Source: Terebella lapidaria (Eukaryota > Annelida > Polychaeta > Terebellida > Terebellidae). From it: a DNA stretch of 64,000 nt. Both the position numbers and the translations under genes were made by a program. The stretch lies in the NCBI GenBank assembly GCA_949152475.1, contig OX424564.1, positions 868,001 to 932,000 on the forward strand. The letters run 5' to 3'. Shown here piece by piece: positions 9,900 to 21,302 of this stretch. Numbering within the stretch: position 1 is the stretch's first letter; every line of letters begins with the position of its first letter. The notes beneath the pieces are model-generated. The model made no database searches. It saw only the letters and a list, made by a program, of their open reading frames with translations, and was not told where the DNA came from.

Positions 9900-12800
9900 T
9901 AAGTATAACCCTGTCATTTAATTTCTGGGCCCGCACATGATTTTTGTGCATTTGCTCGGTTTTGTAGCGCTGCAGTCTTTCGGAATCAACATGTTCATGT
10001 ATATAATACACCCCAAAATGTATTCTGGTCCAAAATTACAATAATAATTCGAATCCTGATGGGTGTAACAAGACCAAATCCTCGAATAGGCTCATATTCT
10101 CGATCGAGATTACGCTTTGGGTTGAAATTTAACATAGGGATAGATTGCCAACTTCTTTTTTTTCAGCGATATATAAGTCTGAAATTGATGAGAAATTGCC
10201 GTTTGACTCCCACGTGAAGTATGCCAAGTTATAGAACGACACCATTTAGCCTCGCAAAATATCAGCGATAACCAGTGTAAACAGGTTTGCAAAAATCAAA
10301 AGTATAGTGTTGGTCAACCTTCAAAAAATAATGTTTTGCTCCTGTTACATTTTTTTTTTCACGAGATGGAAATGCTACCAGACAACTGTAAAAAAATATT
10401 ATGTTAACAAATAACACAAGTAGATCTTACCTCAATCGTACTGTCTTCATCAAAATATGTTCGTTCCTATTATTTCCTTTGGTATCGCTGTTTGCTTGGT
10501 TTTCGGTAGCCAATGAAATATTTCAGGCGAACTATTTTGAAAGGACGGTGTTAACTAAATATCTTCTACAGAACAAAGTCCGGCATTTTAGTCGCCGTCA
10601 CTCAGCAGCAGTGCCGTCACCCCTCCCCCCCCCCCCCACACACACACATCGTCACCAATAATTTCCATCTTCATGTGTAGAAAACACTAATAACTATATT
10701 ACAAAATAAGCAAGGAATATGTTGCCCATTCACGAGATATCCCGCGATGTGTAATTATCACTTGACTTGTCCATGTGATAACTTTCCCCCTGACCGGTGC
10801 AGGGGGTGGAGAGAGCCGGGAATGGGACGGGGAGGGAGATGGGGCGGGGTCCCGTCAAACCCCCTCTACTGCACGGGATCGAATGTCACAGTATGAATGA
10901 CACAAATTCATTGACACAAATTGTATACAGTGTGTAATAATTTCGAAGAATTTCTCACTGAAAGTGCATGGTTCTTTTTCTGCAAATTAAACATCAGGGA
11001 AAACAGGCGAGATAAATATTAGGCTGTCACGTTTTAGTGACCTCTCAACATCGGAGAATGTATCAACTGAAAACTGATTATTAGTGGCGATTAAACAACG
11101 TGACATCATTTTTTTTCAGAGTGAGCTGAATATACATCCTCCTTTGATCTGTTCCCTTATACTGAACTGTCTCTCACTGTCCCAAATGTGACATTAAGTG
11201 AACGACATGACGTATAACGAACTCCTAAAACCACCGGCCTCCTCCGCATAATCATCCACGGAGGATCGACCACGTTCTTGCGGAGGATTGACCACGTGCA
11301 TGTGGGAGACCGGGCATGCACATGCGCAGAATAGCTTCCGGTGGAGTGGACAATAAAAGGAGACAGCCACAGCTCTCTGAGAGTCAGTTGTGGCAAGACA
11401 CCGCGGAAGACGGCGAGACAGACACCGCAAGTACATACCTCCGGAGACGGAAGAGTTGCGGAGCCAGGGAACCTTCACCTTCGCATGGACTTGGCGTAGG
11501 AAGAGACTGACGCTAGTTCTGACGCCTAACGTTAAAGCAGGGTCTTAGTCTAAACCTGGACCCGGTGTAACCTTTCAGTATTGTAAAGCCCGGTGACTTA
11601 GTCTAAACCTGGTCACTGTGTAATTTGTGAAACATTGCATATATTTTGTGAGTGAGTAACTCGTCGTATATTGGTAATAAAACCCGTGTCTTTGAATTAA
11701 TATGTCTTCAGCACTTTTCTCTAACCAGAGAAACGCTCCACGTGCCTTCCGTCCGGCTAGAAGTAGGCCGTAAGGCCCCGGAGACGATTTCCAATCGGGG
11801 GCCCAGGAGAGGAACCGTGCTGATTTGGGGCTCGTCCCTATAATCACCGGTCTCTCGCCCTGGGATGGTGCGACACAGGCTCTGGCAGACTGCCGAGCTG
11901 TCCGGGGTTCTATCCCCGTGGCAGTACCGTCAACGAGGCCGGCCAGCAACATGCCCACGTGTGCGAGTTCTGTGGTGCCGCTCCCATGGCATCTCAGGCT
12001 CCGCATACGGCTACATTGCCATAGCTGATGTATAATATAATTGGTATGTCTATGATGTGATGTATGACGGCCGGATTCGTCCGGACAGACTATTACTTGT
12101 TGTAGCTCTAGTAATCACGACGCCCGCCGTGACCGTGCCTCAGCGCGGGGCGCTGGGCGCTTGCGCCCTAGATAGCGGGCGTCAAACGTTACATAAGTAT
12201 AACCCTGTCATTTAATTTCTGGGCCCGCACATGATTTTTGTGCATTTGCTCGGTTTTGTAGCGCTGCAGTCTTTCGGAATCAACATGTTCATGTATATAA
12301 TACACCCCAAAATGTATTCTGGTCCAAAATTACAATAATAATTCGAATCCTGATGGGTGTAACAAGACCAAATCCTCGAATAGGCTCATATTCTCGATCG
12401 AGATTACGCTTTGGGTTGAAATTTAACATAGGGATAGATTGCCAACTTCTTTTTTTTCAGCGATATATAAGTCTGAAATTGATGAGAAATTGCCGTTTGA
12501 CTCCCACGTGAAGTATGCCAAGTTATAGAACGACACCATTTAGCCTCGCAAAATATCAGCGATAACCAGTGTAAACAGGTTTGCAAAAATCAAAAGTATA
12601 GTGTTGGTCAACCTTCAAAAAATAATGTTTTGCTCCTGTTACATTTTTTTTTTCACGAGATGGAAATGCTACCAGACAACTGTAAAAAAATATTATGTTA
12701 ACAAATAACACAAGTAGATCTTACCTCAATCGTACTGTCTTCATCAAAATATGTTCGTTCCTATTATTTCCTTTGGTATCGCTGTTTGCTTGGTTTTCGG

Positions 12801-14032
12801 TAGCCAATGAAATATTTCAGGCGAACTATTTTGAAAGGACGGTGTTAACTAAATATCTTCTACAGAACAAAGTCCGGCATTTTAGTCGCCGTCACTCAGC
12901 AGCAGTGCCGTCACCCCTCCCCCCCCCCCCCCACACACACACATCGTCACCAATAATTTCCATCTTCATGTGTAGAAAACACTAATAACTATATTACAAA
13001 ATAAGCAAGGAATATGTTGCCCATTCACGAGATATCCCGCGATGTGTAATTATCACTTGACTTGTCCATGTGATAACTTTCCCCCTGACCGGTGCAGGGG
13101 GTGGAGAGAGCCGGGAATGGGACGGGGAGGGAGATGGGGCGGGGTCCCGTCAAACCCCCTCTACTGCACGGGATCGAATGTCACAGTATGAATGACACAA
13201 ATTCATTGACACAAATTGTATACAGTGTGTAATAATTTCGAAGAATTTCTCACTGAAAGTGCATGGTTCTTTTTCTGCAAATTAAACATCAGGGAAAACA
13301 GGCGAGATAAATATTAGGCTGTCACGTTTTAGTGACCTCTCAACATCGGAGAATGTATCAACTGAAAACTGATTATTAGTGGCGATTAAACAACGTGACA
13401 TCATTTTTTTTCAGAGTGAGCTGAATATACATCCTCCTTTGATCTGTTCCCTTATACTGAACTGTCTCTCACTGTCCCAAATGTGACATTAAGTGAACGA
13501 CATGACGTATAACGAACTCCTAAAACCACCGGCCTCCTCCGCATAATCATCCACGGAGGATCGACCACGTTCTTGCGGAGGATTGACCACGTGCATGTGG
13601 GAGACCGGGCATGCACATGCGCAGAATAGCTTCCGGTGGAGTGGACAATAAAAGGAGACAGCCACAGCTCTCTGAGAGTCAGTTGTGGCAAGACACCGCG
13701 GAAGACGGCGAGACAGACACCGCAAGTACATACCTCCGGAGACGGAAGAGTTGCGGAGCCAGGGAACCTTCACCTTCGCATGGACTTGGCGTAGGAAGAG
13801 ACTGACGCTAGTTCTGACGCCTAACGTTAAAGCAGGGTCTTAGTCTAAACCTGGACCCGGTGTAACCTTTCAGTATTGTAAAGCCCGGTGACTTAGTCTA
13901 AACCTGGTCACTGTGTAATTTGTGAAACATTGCATATATTTTGTGAGTGAGTAACTCGTCGTATATTGGTAATAAAACCCGTGTCTTTGAATTAATATGT
14001 CTTCAGCACTTTTCTCTAACCAGAGAAACGCT
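9441..14032 (+). repeat. 2,294-bp head-to-tail tandem duplication
   Basis: Unit 1 is 9,441-11,734 and unit 2 is 11,735-14,029, with a trailing GCT at 14,030-14,032. The only difference I saw is one extra C in a poly-C run (13 versus 14 Cs near 10,625 and 12,918). The trinucleotide GCT is shared by the left edge, the central junction and the right edge, which suggests a microhomology-mediated or slippage event. Each unit contains the 3' 459 bp of the solo LTR followed by about 1.8 kb of non-coding DNA. Near-identity implies a very recent event, or an assembly duplicate. Confidence 0.92.
11188..11737 (+). other. LTR-like block with TATA box and poly(A) signal (copy also at 13,483-14,032)
   Basis: Within each duplicated unit, ACAATAAAAGG lies about 160 bp into the block and AATAAAACCCGTG near its end, with two repeats of TTAGTCTAAACCTGG between. 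That order of TATA-like element and poly(A) hexamer resembles an LTR (U3-R-U5). No second LTR, coding region or clear target duplication was found, so a solo LTR of another family is only a possibility. Confidence 0.3.
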
Positions 14033-14919
14033 ATGGAATTGCGGACGTCTCACCAATAATTGTCTATAGCGTTCGGACACAGAGACGAGAGGTACTGCAC
14101 AAGAACTATACGAAAAATAAACACAACGAGATAAAATAAACAACAACCAACACACGGCACCAAATAATCGTAAAATCGCTACAGACGTAATCACACTGTA
14201 GTGATTTTGACAACTATTTTTTGTGTGGTTTGCCGTTTTGCGTAATGAGATGTCCCGCCATTTCGTTCTAAGAACACCTTCGCGATTTCAAATTCATTGT
14301 GATAATAATTTAATTATGTCAGGACAACTTGGGAAGACCTTTCATGTCACACACGCCTATTTGAACACATTTGACCAGTTATAATGTATATATGCCTAGA
14401 ATAGCAGGGGCATGTCGGCCTAGCATGCCAACAGGTTGATGCAACTGAACACTTTATTACCTTAATTGTACATTATTAGTCATCATCTGTTATCTGACCC
14501 ATTTAATTTCGTGGTTTGCAGGGCAACCGGGAGAGGTTCAACAAAGTTTGAACCTGTCGCCGTCGTCGAAACGTGAACATATTCCATTAGTTATGTATGT
14601 TATGTGTTGAGTCATGAGTTATGTATATGTAAACAATATTTAATTGGTTCGATCCGCTTGATCGCCTGAGAAACCAAGGATCGAACATATCCAGACGTGT
14701 GCCTCTTTCGGCAGTACTCAGTTATCGTCCCACTATGAGCAATATCTGTTCCAGGACTGAATCCATAGGATACATTGAGCTTTCTCTGGGCACTCGCATC
14801 TCGGCCTCCTTAAAGTCTGCGGTCTGTTTACTGGATTTCACGAGATTTCCCAAGGACGAGAGTATGCCATAGTCCCATACCCTCGAGAGCGGTCTCGAAA
14901 AAAACATCAACACATCAGA
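14033..14919. other. Intergenic stretch, nothing recognised
   Basis: No coding similarity or element ends were seen. Short palindromes occur, for example GGTTCGATCC near 14,647 matched by GGATCGAAC near 14,679, but these do not extend to a tRNA cloverleaf. Confidence 0.4.
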
Positions 14920-16480
14920 CAGGGACGGGTATATGATTTTGGGAGGGGGGGGGGGGGGGCAAAGTCCTTGATCGATTTAGCGGCGAGCGAAGCGATCCCC
15001 TGTTGGAATGAAACGCTGAAGGTTGATGCATCCCCCCATGGTGTGTTCTGGGGCTATTTTTGTTCTGGGGCTCTTTTTCTAATTTCCATGGCCTTGACGA
15101 GTTCATAAATACCTGATCTTGGGTAGATCCAGGGTCCTGAAGGAGGGCTAAGATGTGAAATGTCGCAAAGCGAGGTGGTGAAGTCCGAGGGTCTGGGACC
15201 CGCTCAAGGGCCCCAGATGCTGAAGGGATATGCATGCCCAGTGGTGTGTTTCAGAGTTTTCATTTGGTTCATTTCCCATTCCCCTAAAGAGATTTTTGTG
15301 GCGATTTTGCCCAAAGATCGCGGCAGGAGTCTTTGCAAAACACTAACCAGTTTTACGGCTTATTTTTAAACCGCTCCAGCTCGGAGCGTACTCAATCAAT
15401 AGACTGTACTCAATCACGTCCAGTAAACTATAACTATGGTTTGACCTAGTTTCTCCTCCCGCCTCTCAGTTCGATATATACGCGAGCATTTTGCTTGGTC
15501 TGTGAGATTGTCCCAGAGCAAGCCGAGAGGCAGGACGAGAGGCTCCCCATGAGCTTTACGTCCCTGTGTCTTGCGTAAGGCCCACGCGGGCCCTGGGGAC
15601 GATTTCCATTGGGGGCCCAGGTGGGGGAGACCGTTGCTGACTCGGAGGCTCACGCCCTGTGGATCACCGGTTTCTTGCCACCTGGAGTGGTGTGACACAG
15701 GCTCTGGCAGACCGTCGGGCTGGCTCAGAGTTCCATCTCTGTGACAGTGCCTTCGGCGAGGCCGGCCAGCAACATGCCCACGTGTACGGGTTCCGTGGTG
15801 CCGCTCCCATGGCATCTCGGGCTCTACATACGGCTACATTACCATAACTGTGTAATATGCATGTTGTAGTTAAGGAGTTGGTGAGATGCCTGTGTTATGT
15901 CGTAGTGTATGACGGCCGGACTCGTTCCGGGCTGACTGTACCTGCTTGTAGTGTTCCGTAGAGTAGTGCCGGACGCCCTTTAGTCGGCGCCCACCGAACT
16001 TTACATTTTGCATGGCTGATTCAGCTGATTTAGGATTTTGAGGGAAGGCCCAGTTGTGAAATGTTGCTAATCGAGCTGAAGCAAGCCCCTGTCGGTGGGG
16101 GTTCTGGGGCCCGCTCAAGGTCCTCAGAAGCTGGCGGTATTCGCGTGCCTAACACAACATCCCAGAGCTCTCCTCGGTCTAATTATCACCATAAATACAT
16201 GATCACTGTAGTTGAAACAAAACATGGCACAAAATATTACTTTATTTTGGACCCCATCAAAGCACTATGTACATTTGCCCATGCAATGCTCTAAATTCAT
16301 AAAAGATGAAGGCATGGGGCCCAGAAGCCAAAGCTACTTCCCAGAGTAATTCATCCTGAAGACACTTCCTCCCCTCTCTATTCCCCCTTTTTCGGGAATT
16401 TTTCAAATTTAATGCGGCACACAGGCCCTGTAACTCCAAAATTATCGTTGCAGTAAATGAGTTGAAGTCCAATATGGGCC
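14920..16480 (+). mobile_element. Non-autonomous DNA element (CAGGGRCGGGTATA ends), carrying a solo LTR
   Basis: Starts CAGGGACGGGTATATGATTTT and matches, block by block, the reverse-oriented copy ending at 54,139 (CCGCCCCTG). Shared blocks include TGATGCATCCCC, CCATGGCCTTG, GGGTCTGGGACC, CTAAAGAGATTT, GGCCCAGTTGTGAAATG and the CATAAATACATGATCACTG stretch. No reading frame suggests a transposase. A G run follows the 5' end. The right end near 16,480 runs into another CAGAGGCGTACCCAG-type repeat and is approximate. The LTR 15,297-16,005 is inserted in it. Confidence 0.65.
15297..16005 (+). mobile_element. Solo LTR (gypsy-related), 709 bp
   Basis: Begins TGTGGCGATTTTGCCC, ends ACTTTACA, and is flanked by a perfect TTTT target duplication (15,293-15,296 and 16,006-16,009). 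The reverse-oriented host element near 53,610 serves as an unoccupied relative. It belongs to the same broad LTR family as 19,377, 33,115 and 46,376 but is clearly diverged in sequence. Fossil; no internal region. Confidence 0.85.
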
Positions 16481-16798
16481 ACCGTACAGAGGCGTACCCA
16501 GCCTTTTGTGGCAGGGGAACTTAGGCGCGCTCAAGGGCCCAGAAGCCAGAGCCTTTATATGTACGTGGTAGGTTCGTCGCCTTTCCTGAATATACATTCC
16601 ACGCAAACTAATTATCATCTTGTTTCAATATACATTTCGACATAATTATCAACCCCACCCCTCCCCTTCCAGCTGTAAGACCTCACCAGCTGAGCTTTGA
16701 TCCTGCAAACAGATCTACTTGAAACGGCCCACTGAGCATCCAATGCTCTGAATTGATCTACCATCAACTGCCAGTTGCTCTTGTCGTTGTACGATCTG

Positions 16799-18077
16799 GG
16801 GCCTCTTGTGCAAAACCATCGCAATTGCACAAGTTGCGACATGCTAGCTTTGCTGTTGCAATGGGGTGTGCAATGCGCCTGTTTCACTTGTACAAGACAC
16901 ATAGCACTGGCAACAAATTTGCGATGTGGTTGCGGCCAGTTGCAAGTATTTTTCCACATTCTACAGAAGTGTGGTGAACCCCCAAATGTGAAAACTCACA
17001 CAAATGTGAGAACAATTCTTGTCAATCACTCACACATGTAAAAAGACCTACAGATGTGAAAACATTTTGTCAATTGCCCAAAATGTGAGAAAAAAATCGG
17101 CCTACAAATGTTAAGAACAATCCAAAACAAGAGTGAGCAATCGCTTTTTTATTTACCCATAAATGTGAACATCCATGCAACATAAGATTAAACGTGTCAT
17201 TGAGGCAGGCCAGTTAACGTACGTTTTGAGTGAATATCATAACGACTGCTGAAACGGTTGTTGTGAAATTTTTTGAAGTGCTTTCAGATTATCTGTGTCT
17301 CATGTTGATGACGTCACTCTTGGAGAATGTATGCGAAAGTTCAGTATTGACGCTGATTTGAGTCGCACTGCCATTTTTGAAACTGATTATGTCAATTTCG
17401 TCTTCTCTGCGACATCTTGACAAGGAATTTGAATATGAGCTCCTTTTGCTTCTACAACCATTTATAAAAGAGATACAGTTTTGCTTCCTGTTTAGGATCC
17501 CAATTGGCCCATGACGTATTGAACACTTCTCCGAATTCAAAATGTTTTCCCAATATTTGTGTCTCATGCTGCTCGTGTCACTTCTGGAAAAGTAGACCAA
17601 AGTTTAAGATTTTTTTAACCAATTCTGTAAATTACTTAATGTCACCATCTCATTCATAGTGAAAAAGGTTATTCTTTGCCTTGCCGACCATACTGAGTGA
17701 GATGCATTGGTATGGCAACGCGTCCCTTGTGAGCTCAATTATCTTCAAGGTTTGCAGTCGAATCGCTCTGAATATTCGAACACAGATGCATACAAAATAA
17801 ATCAAGAGGGATGTATTTATATATTTTTTAAGGGAGGATGTTTTTTTATCTGATCGTCTCCTCTACCAAGACCTCTTGATTTCGAATTCCTTCCAACATC
17901 AAGATTTTAAGCTTGCGAATAGTTTGTGGTTGGTCTACAGACATCGCAAAAATTATTGAACGTACTATGTAGTTTGCGTGATGGCAAAAATTGGGATAGC
18001 TTTGTGCAAGCCGGACGCTTGGCTACTATAGTTGTGCAGCCCATCTCAAGCTTGCGATTGCTTTGTACAAGAGGCCC
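16799..18077. mobile_element. 1,279-bp TIR transposon with 3-bp CTG target duplication
   Basis: Ends GGGCCTCTTGTGCAAAACC (left) and, inverted, GGGCCTCTTGTACAAAGCA (right) match with few differences over about 26 bp. The DIRS sequence continues cleanly on both sides with CTG at 16,796-16,798 and 18,078-18,080. The interior is AT-rich and holds TTGCAATTGTGCAA-type short inverted words near the ends; no transposase was seen. Superfamily not assigned. Confidence 0.82.
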
Positions 18078-19019
18078 CTGGACTGGAGTTCTGCCTCTTG
18101 ATTCAGGCTTCCCGCCAGGTGGTCTACAGTAACATTGATCTCCTGGCCAAGACAAACACAAACACTCCCCAACACTCTGGGTTCCTTTGTTCAACTGTTT
18201 GGATCTCGTGCCCCCCCCCCCTCCCCTCATGTGATTCACATGGGCTACAGTTGACGTACTGGTCACTCTCAAATGAACGTGGACATTCCGCCTGTCCTTT
18301 ACAAATGACCAGATCGCAAGTTCGGCAGCTTTCAACTCCAGTACATGTATGTGCAAAGAGGCCTCTCTGCTGCACTCCACAGGCCCTGCCTGCTGTGGTC
18401 TGCACACGTCGCCTTCACGCCTTTCTGGATACATTGGGAGTGACTATCATATCTGTTCCCGGGTTATCATGGTCCTCCCGTTCCAGTGTTCTTTGTGCAG
18501 AATCCATTGTAATCATTCTGCTTTACACTCTGGGCTCAACACTATTACACTCCCGTGACCTTGATCCTTCAGACGGCCTTTGGACCTCTACATCTGCAAC
18601 ACCCGATAGTGCAAAGGAGCAGGGTGGATCGTCCAAAGCGAAGCTGTCAACTTGTCTATCAGAACTCACAACTCCCTCACACTGGCCTTCCCTTGACTTA
18701 ACAGATGCCGACAAAACTCCTGACAAAACTCCTGAATAGCCTCCAGTTTGTTCTCTGGTAAGCTTGGAATCAAAGTCTGAGAATTTAGAACAGAACCTAG
18801 ATATTCCAAATTTTGTGATGGGACCAAATAAGATTTCTCCCAATTTATGATCAGACGTACCCAGATGCTGGAGGACAAACAGATTCGTGTCCCGATCCCT
18901 CAGTAACTGCTCCCTGTCCTGATTCATCAAGAGAATGTCGTCCAGGTAAATCACTAACCGGACACCTAACCTCCTTTACAGAGATGCTACTGGCTTCATG
19001 GTTGTGGTGAACATTCTTG

Positions 19020-19246
19020 AGCCGGCTATACACTATACGACACGACCACGACGCGACGGCGACGGCGACGGCGACGCGACGACCCGTCTTATAGTGTATA
19101 GCCACCCACGAAGGGTTCACGACGAATGAAAACTGCTTCACAAATAGTATGTACTCGTCTCCCCGACTGAAATGTTCAGTCGTGGAGACTGGTTGTTGCC
19201 GACGAATCGTCGCTTCGTGGTTGCGTCATATAGTGTATAGCCGGCT
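19020..19246. mobile_element. 227-bp MITE with AGCCGGCTATACACTATA ends
   Basis: Terminal inverted repeats AGCCGGCTATACACTATA extend imperfectly to about 35 bp. Flanking trinucleotides are TTG (19,017-19,019) and TTA (19,247-19,249), a possible 3-bp target duplication of PIF/Harbinger type with one change. A third copy of the TATAGTGTATAGCC word near 19,093 makes the left part a hairpin on its own. GACGGC triplet repeats (about 19,056-19,075) sit in that hairpin. Inserted in the DIRS fossil. Confidence 0.75.
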
Positions 19247-19376
19247 TTAGACCAGTTCCTAAACCAAATGGAAGGCACACGAACTCAACGTCCTACTGGA
19301 ACCGCAGATACTTGCGATGTTCGATCCTAGGCCCTATAGCTATTGGACTGCACAGATACGCATCTTTTAGATCTAT

Positions 19377-20111
19377 TGTGGCGATTTTGCCCTAAGCACG
19401 CGGCAGGTGATTGTAAACATAAAAGCCATTTATGTGGCCTTTCTGTACTTGGCCTTGTTTTGACATGCTCCGTTCGAGCGTGCGTTGCCACGGCGACGTA
19501 TTGTAATTTACGCTCCAGTAAACTATAACAATGGATCGATTTAACCTCGCGGGCGCCCTGCAGTTTCTGGTGTATTATATATACACTGGAAGCGACTCGT
19601 TCGAGGAGATTGTCCAAGATCGAGACTAGGACGCACACGAGGCTCGCCATGAGCTTTGTGTTCCCTGGGTCTGAGTAGTGGGCTCCTAGAGCCCTGGGGA
19701 CGATTTCCGTGGGGAGGCCCGGGCTGGGAGAGACGAGTTGCTGACTCGGGGGCCTTCGGCCCTGTGGATCGCCAGCTCTCTCCCTTCCCGGGACATGTGA
19801 CAGAGGCTCTGGCCAGCATGTCGGACTGTACAGGGTTCCGTCCCCGAGGCAGACCGCGGCTCGCCAGGCCCCGCCAGTTAACACCGTAGGGATGAACTAG
19901 TTTCTGAACGGTGTCCGTAGGCCTGGGAGTGTCGGGTGGGCTGTTACCTGGTTACCGTTAATGATGAAGTAGTTACCGTGTCCGCCGCGACCTCCGGTGA
20001 GCGGCCCTGCCGCGAGGATCCGGAATAGCGGATGCGCGTCCGCAAGGACTCGGATGAGAGAGGACTATCCTCGAGGATCCCGAAGAGCGGACGGTAGTCA
20101 ATAACTTTACA
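19377..20111 (+). mobile_element. Solo LTR of the 33-47 kb gypsy family, 735 bp
   Basis: Nearly identical to the LTRs at 33,115 and 46,376 over its whole length (TGTGGCG…TTTACA), with a perfect 4-bp target duplication CTAT (19,373-19,376 and 20,112-20,115). Only scattered differences from the element at 33,115 are visible, so it is recent. Reading the DIRS fossil across it (…CKI | DLKDAYL…) confirms the insertion point. Confidence 0.92.
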
Positions 20112-20370
20112 CTATCTTGCACATCCAGTCGTTCCTCTGTATCAACGTCACTAATACTTTCATTCCCGCCATTTTGAAGTGCTGATTACTGACCCAAAGG
20201 TTTAATTTCCTCAGATAGAAAAATGGTCCCAATGTCCCGTCCTTCTTTGGGCGGAGAAAATTGTGACAGAAAAACTATATGCCTAGATCTACACCGCTCC
20301 CTTTTCCTGCAGTTTCACAATTTCTTGGGCCACCTACTCCTTCTCTGCTGTGAGAACCTTGGCCAGTGAA

Positions 20371-21302
20371 CTGGATGACCCTGTATGGGGCTTCCCATAT
20401 TGTTATAGTTTATGGAATTTTACCGAATAAAATACCTCGATCGTCATCATGATCACACAGGCAAATGGTGCAGTCTGCCCTACGACACCTAACGGTGGAT
20501 TTACTCAACGCGAGAAAGGCGGCAATTTGAGTTTCGCTTTGTGTTCAAACAGCCAGTTTTAGGGAATATTTCACAATGACAGGACCATTAACAACCTACA
20601 AACTCGGTATAGTGGTAAAATGCTATTTTAGCCGAAATTTGAACATGTGAAACATGTGTAAAATTGTATCAGCGACAATGAAAAAAAATGATGGCAGCGA
20701 AGGAATGAAGGGCAGAATGTACCAAAACTCTGACTGAGGAGGGGGGGGGGGATATAAAAAAAGTTAAAACCCAGTCTACTTTGCACATCATGGGGTTTCA
20801 CTGTCATGTTGTCATGTATACATATAAATAAGGTTGGTTTGGTAGATTTATTTTATCAGTACTTACAGCATAATGTGGACAAGATATAATAATTTGTGCA
20901 TTAACAATGATGTTTAAAGTCAAGTTCATATGTCACTGAAACACGCTTGGTATAGTTTTGTTTTGAATAATCGGATCAACTTCAACTTGAAATTTTGTGT
21001 GTCTCAATTGAGGGTCATGCCGCAGTTTTTCTTCAGATTTCAGAATTTTTTTCTGAAAAAATGAAAAAGTTGGCAATATACATTGTGTATAATCAAACTG
21101 AAGGTAATGACTATACATGTACACTACCAAATTGTGTGAATTAGTCTTTAGGAAGGGGGTGTCAGAATATAAATAATACTAGTACTGGGTACATTATTGT
21201 TAAATTCTTCTCTTCCCTAAAATTTTATGTTTTAAGTCATTATAATGACATGTAGCCATATTATGTACCATTTCATAATTCTGTACTTGCAATGACGTGC
21301 AG
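20371..21302. other. Region upstream of the RRM-TatD gene, no gene recognised
   Basis: AT-rich sequence without a coding exon I can defend. A G run lies at about 20,741. The missing first exon(s) of the RRM-TatD gene could be short and lie here, or upstream beyond the inserted elements. Confidence 0.4.

Larger units (their letters stand above)
16650..20370 (-). mobile_element. DIRS-type retrotransposon fossil (RT-RNase H region)
   Basis: Read on the minus strand, conserved pieces appear in pol order: an upstream RT block near 20,250; LIQRNDWMCKI up to the LTR at 20,112; DLKDAYL and HRKYLRF after it; a PFGL-like block; MIYLDDILLMNQD (catalytic YLDD) near 18,950; INWEKSYLVPSQNLEYLGSV; then RNase H-like HVLELKAAELAIWSF and VAHVNHM near 18,350-18,230; and FRALDAQWAV near 16,740. 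These resemble DIRS/tyrosine-recombinase retrotransposons rather than gypsy. The fossil is broken by several changes and split by three later elements (16,799-18,077; 19,020-19,246; 19,377-20,111). The recombinase region and termini were not recognised. Old. Confidence 0.8.

Noticed and set aside
14640-14700. Possible tRNA because of GGTTCGATCC near 14,647
   Set aside because: No cloverleaf: only a matching inverted 9-mer 30 bp away, and no A-box or acceptor stem.
18032-18739. Plus-strand 235-codon frame
   Set aside because: Opposite strand of the DIRS fossil, which shows real RT and RNase H motifs on the minus strand.
19327-19884. Minus-strand 185-codon frame, repeated at 33,086 and 46,230
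   Set aside because: Antisense over the solo LTR and the LTRs of the gypsy element; open by composition, not a gene.
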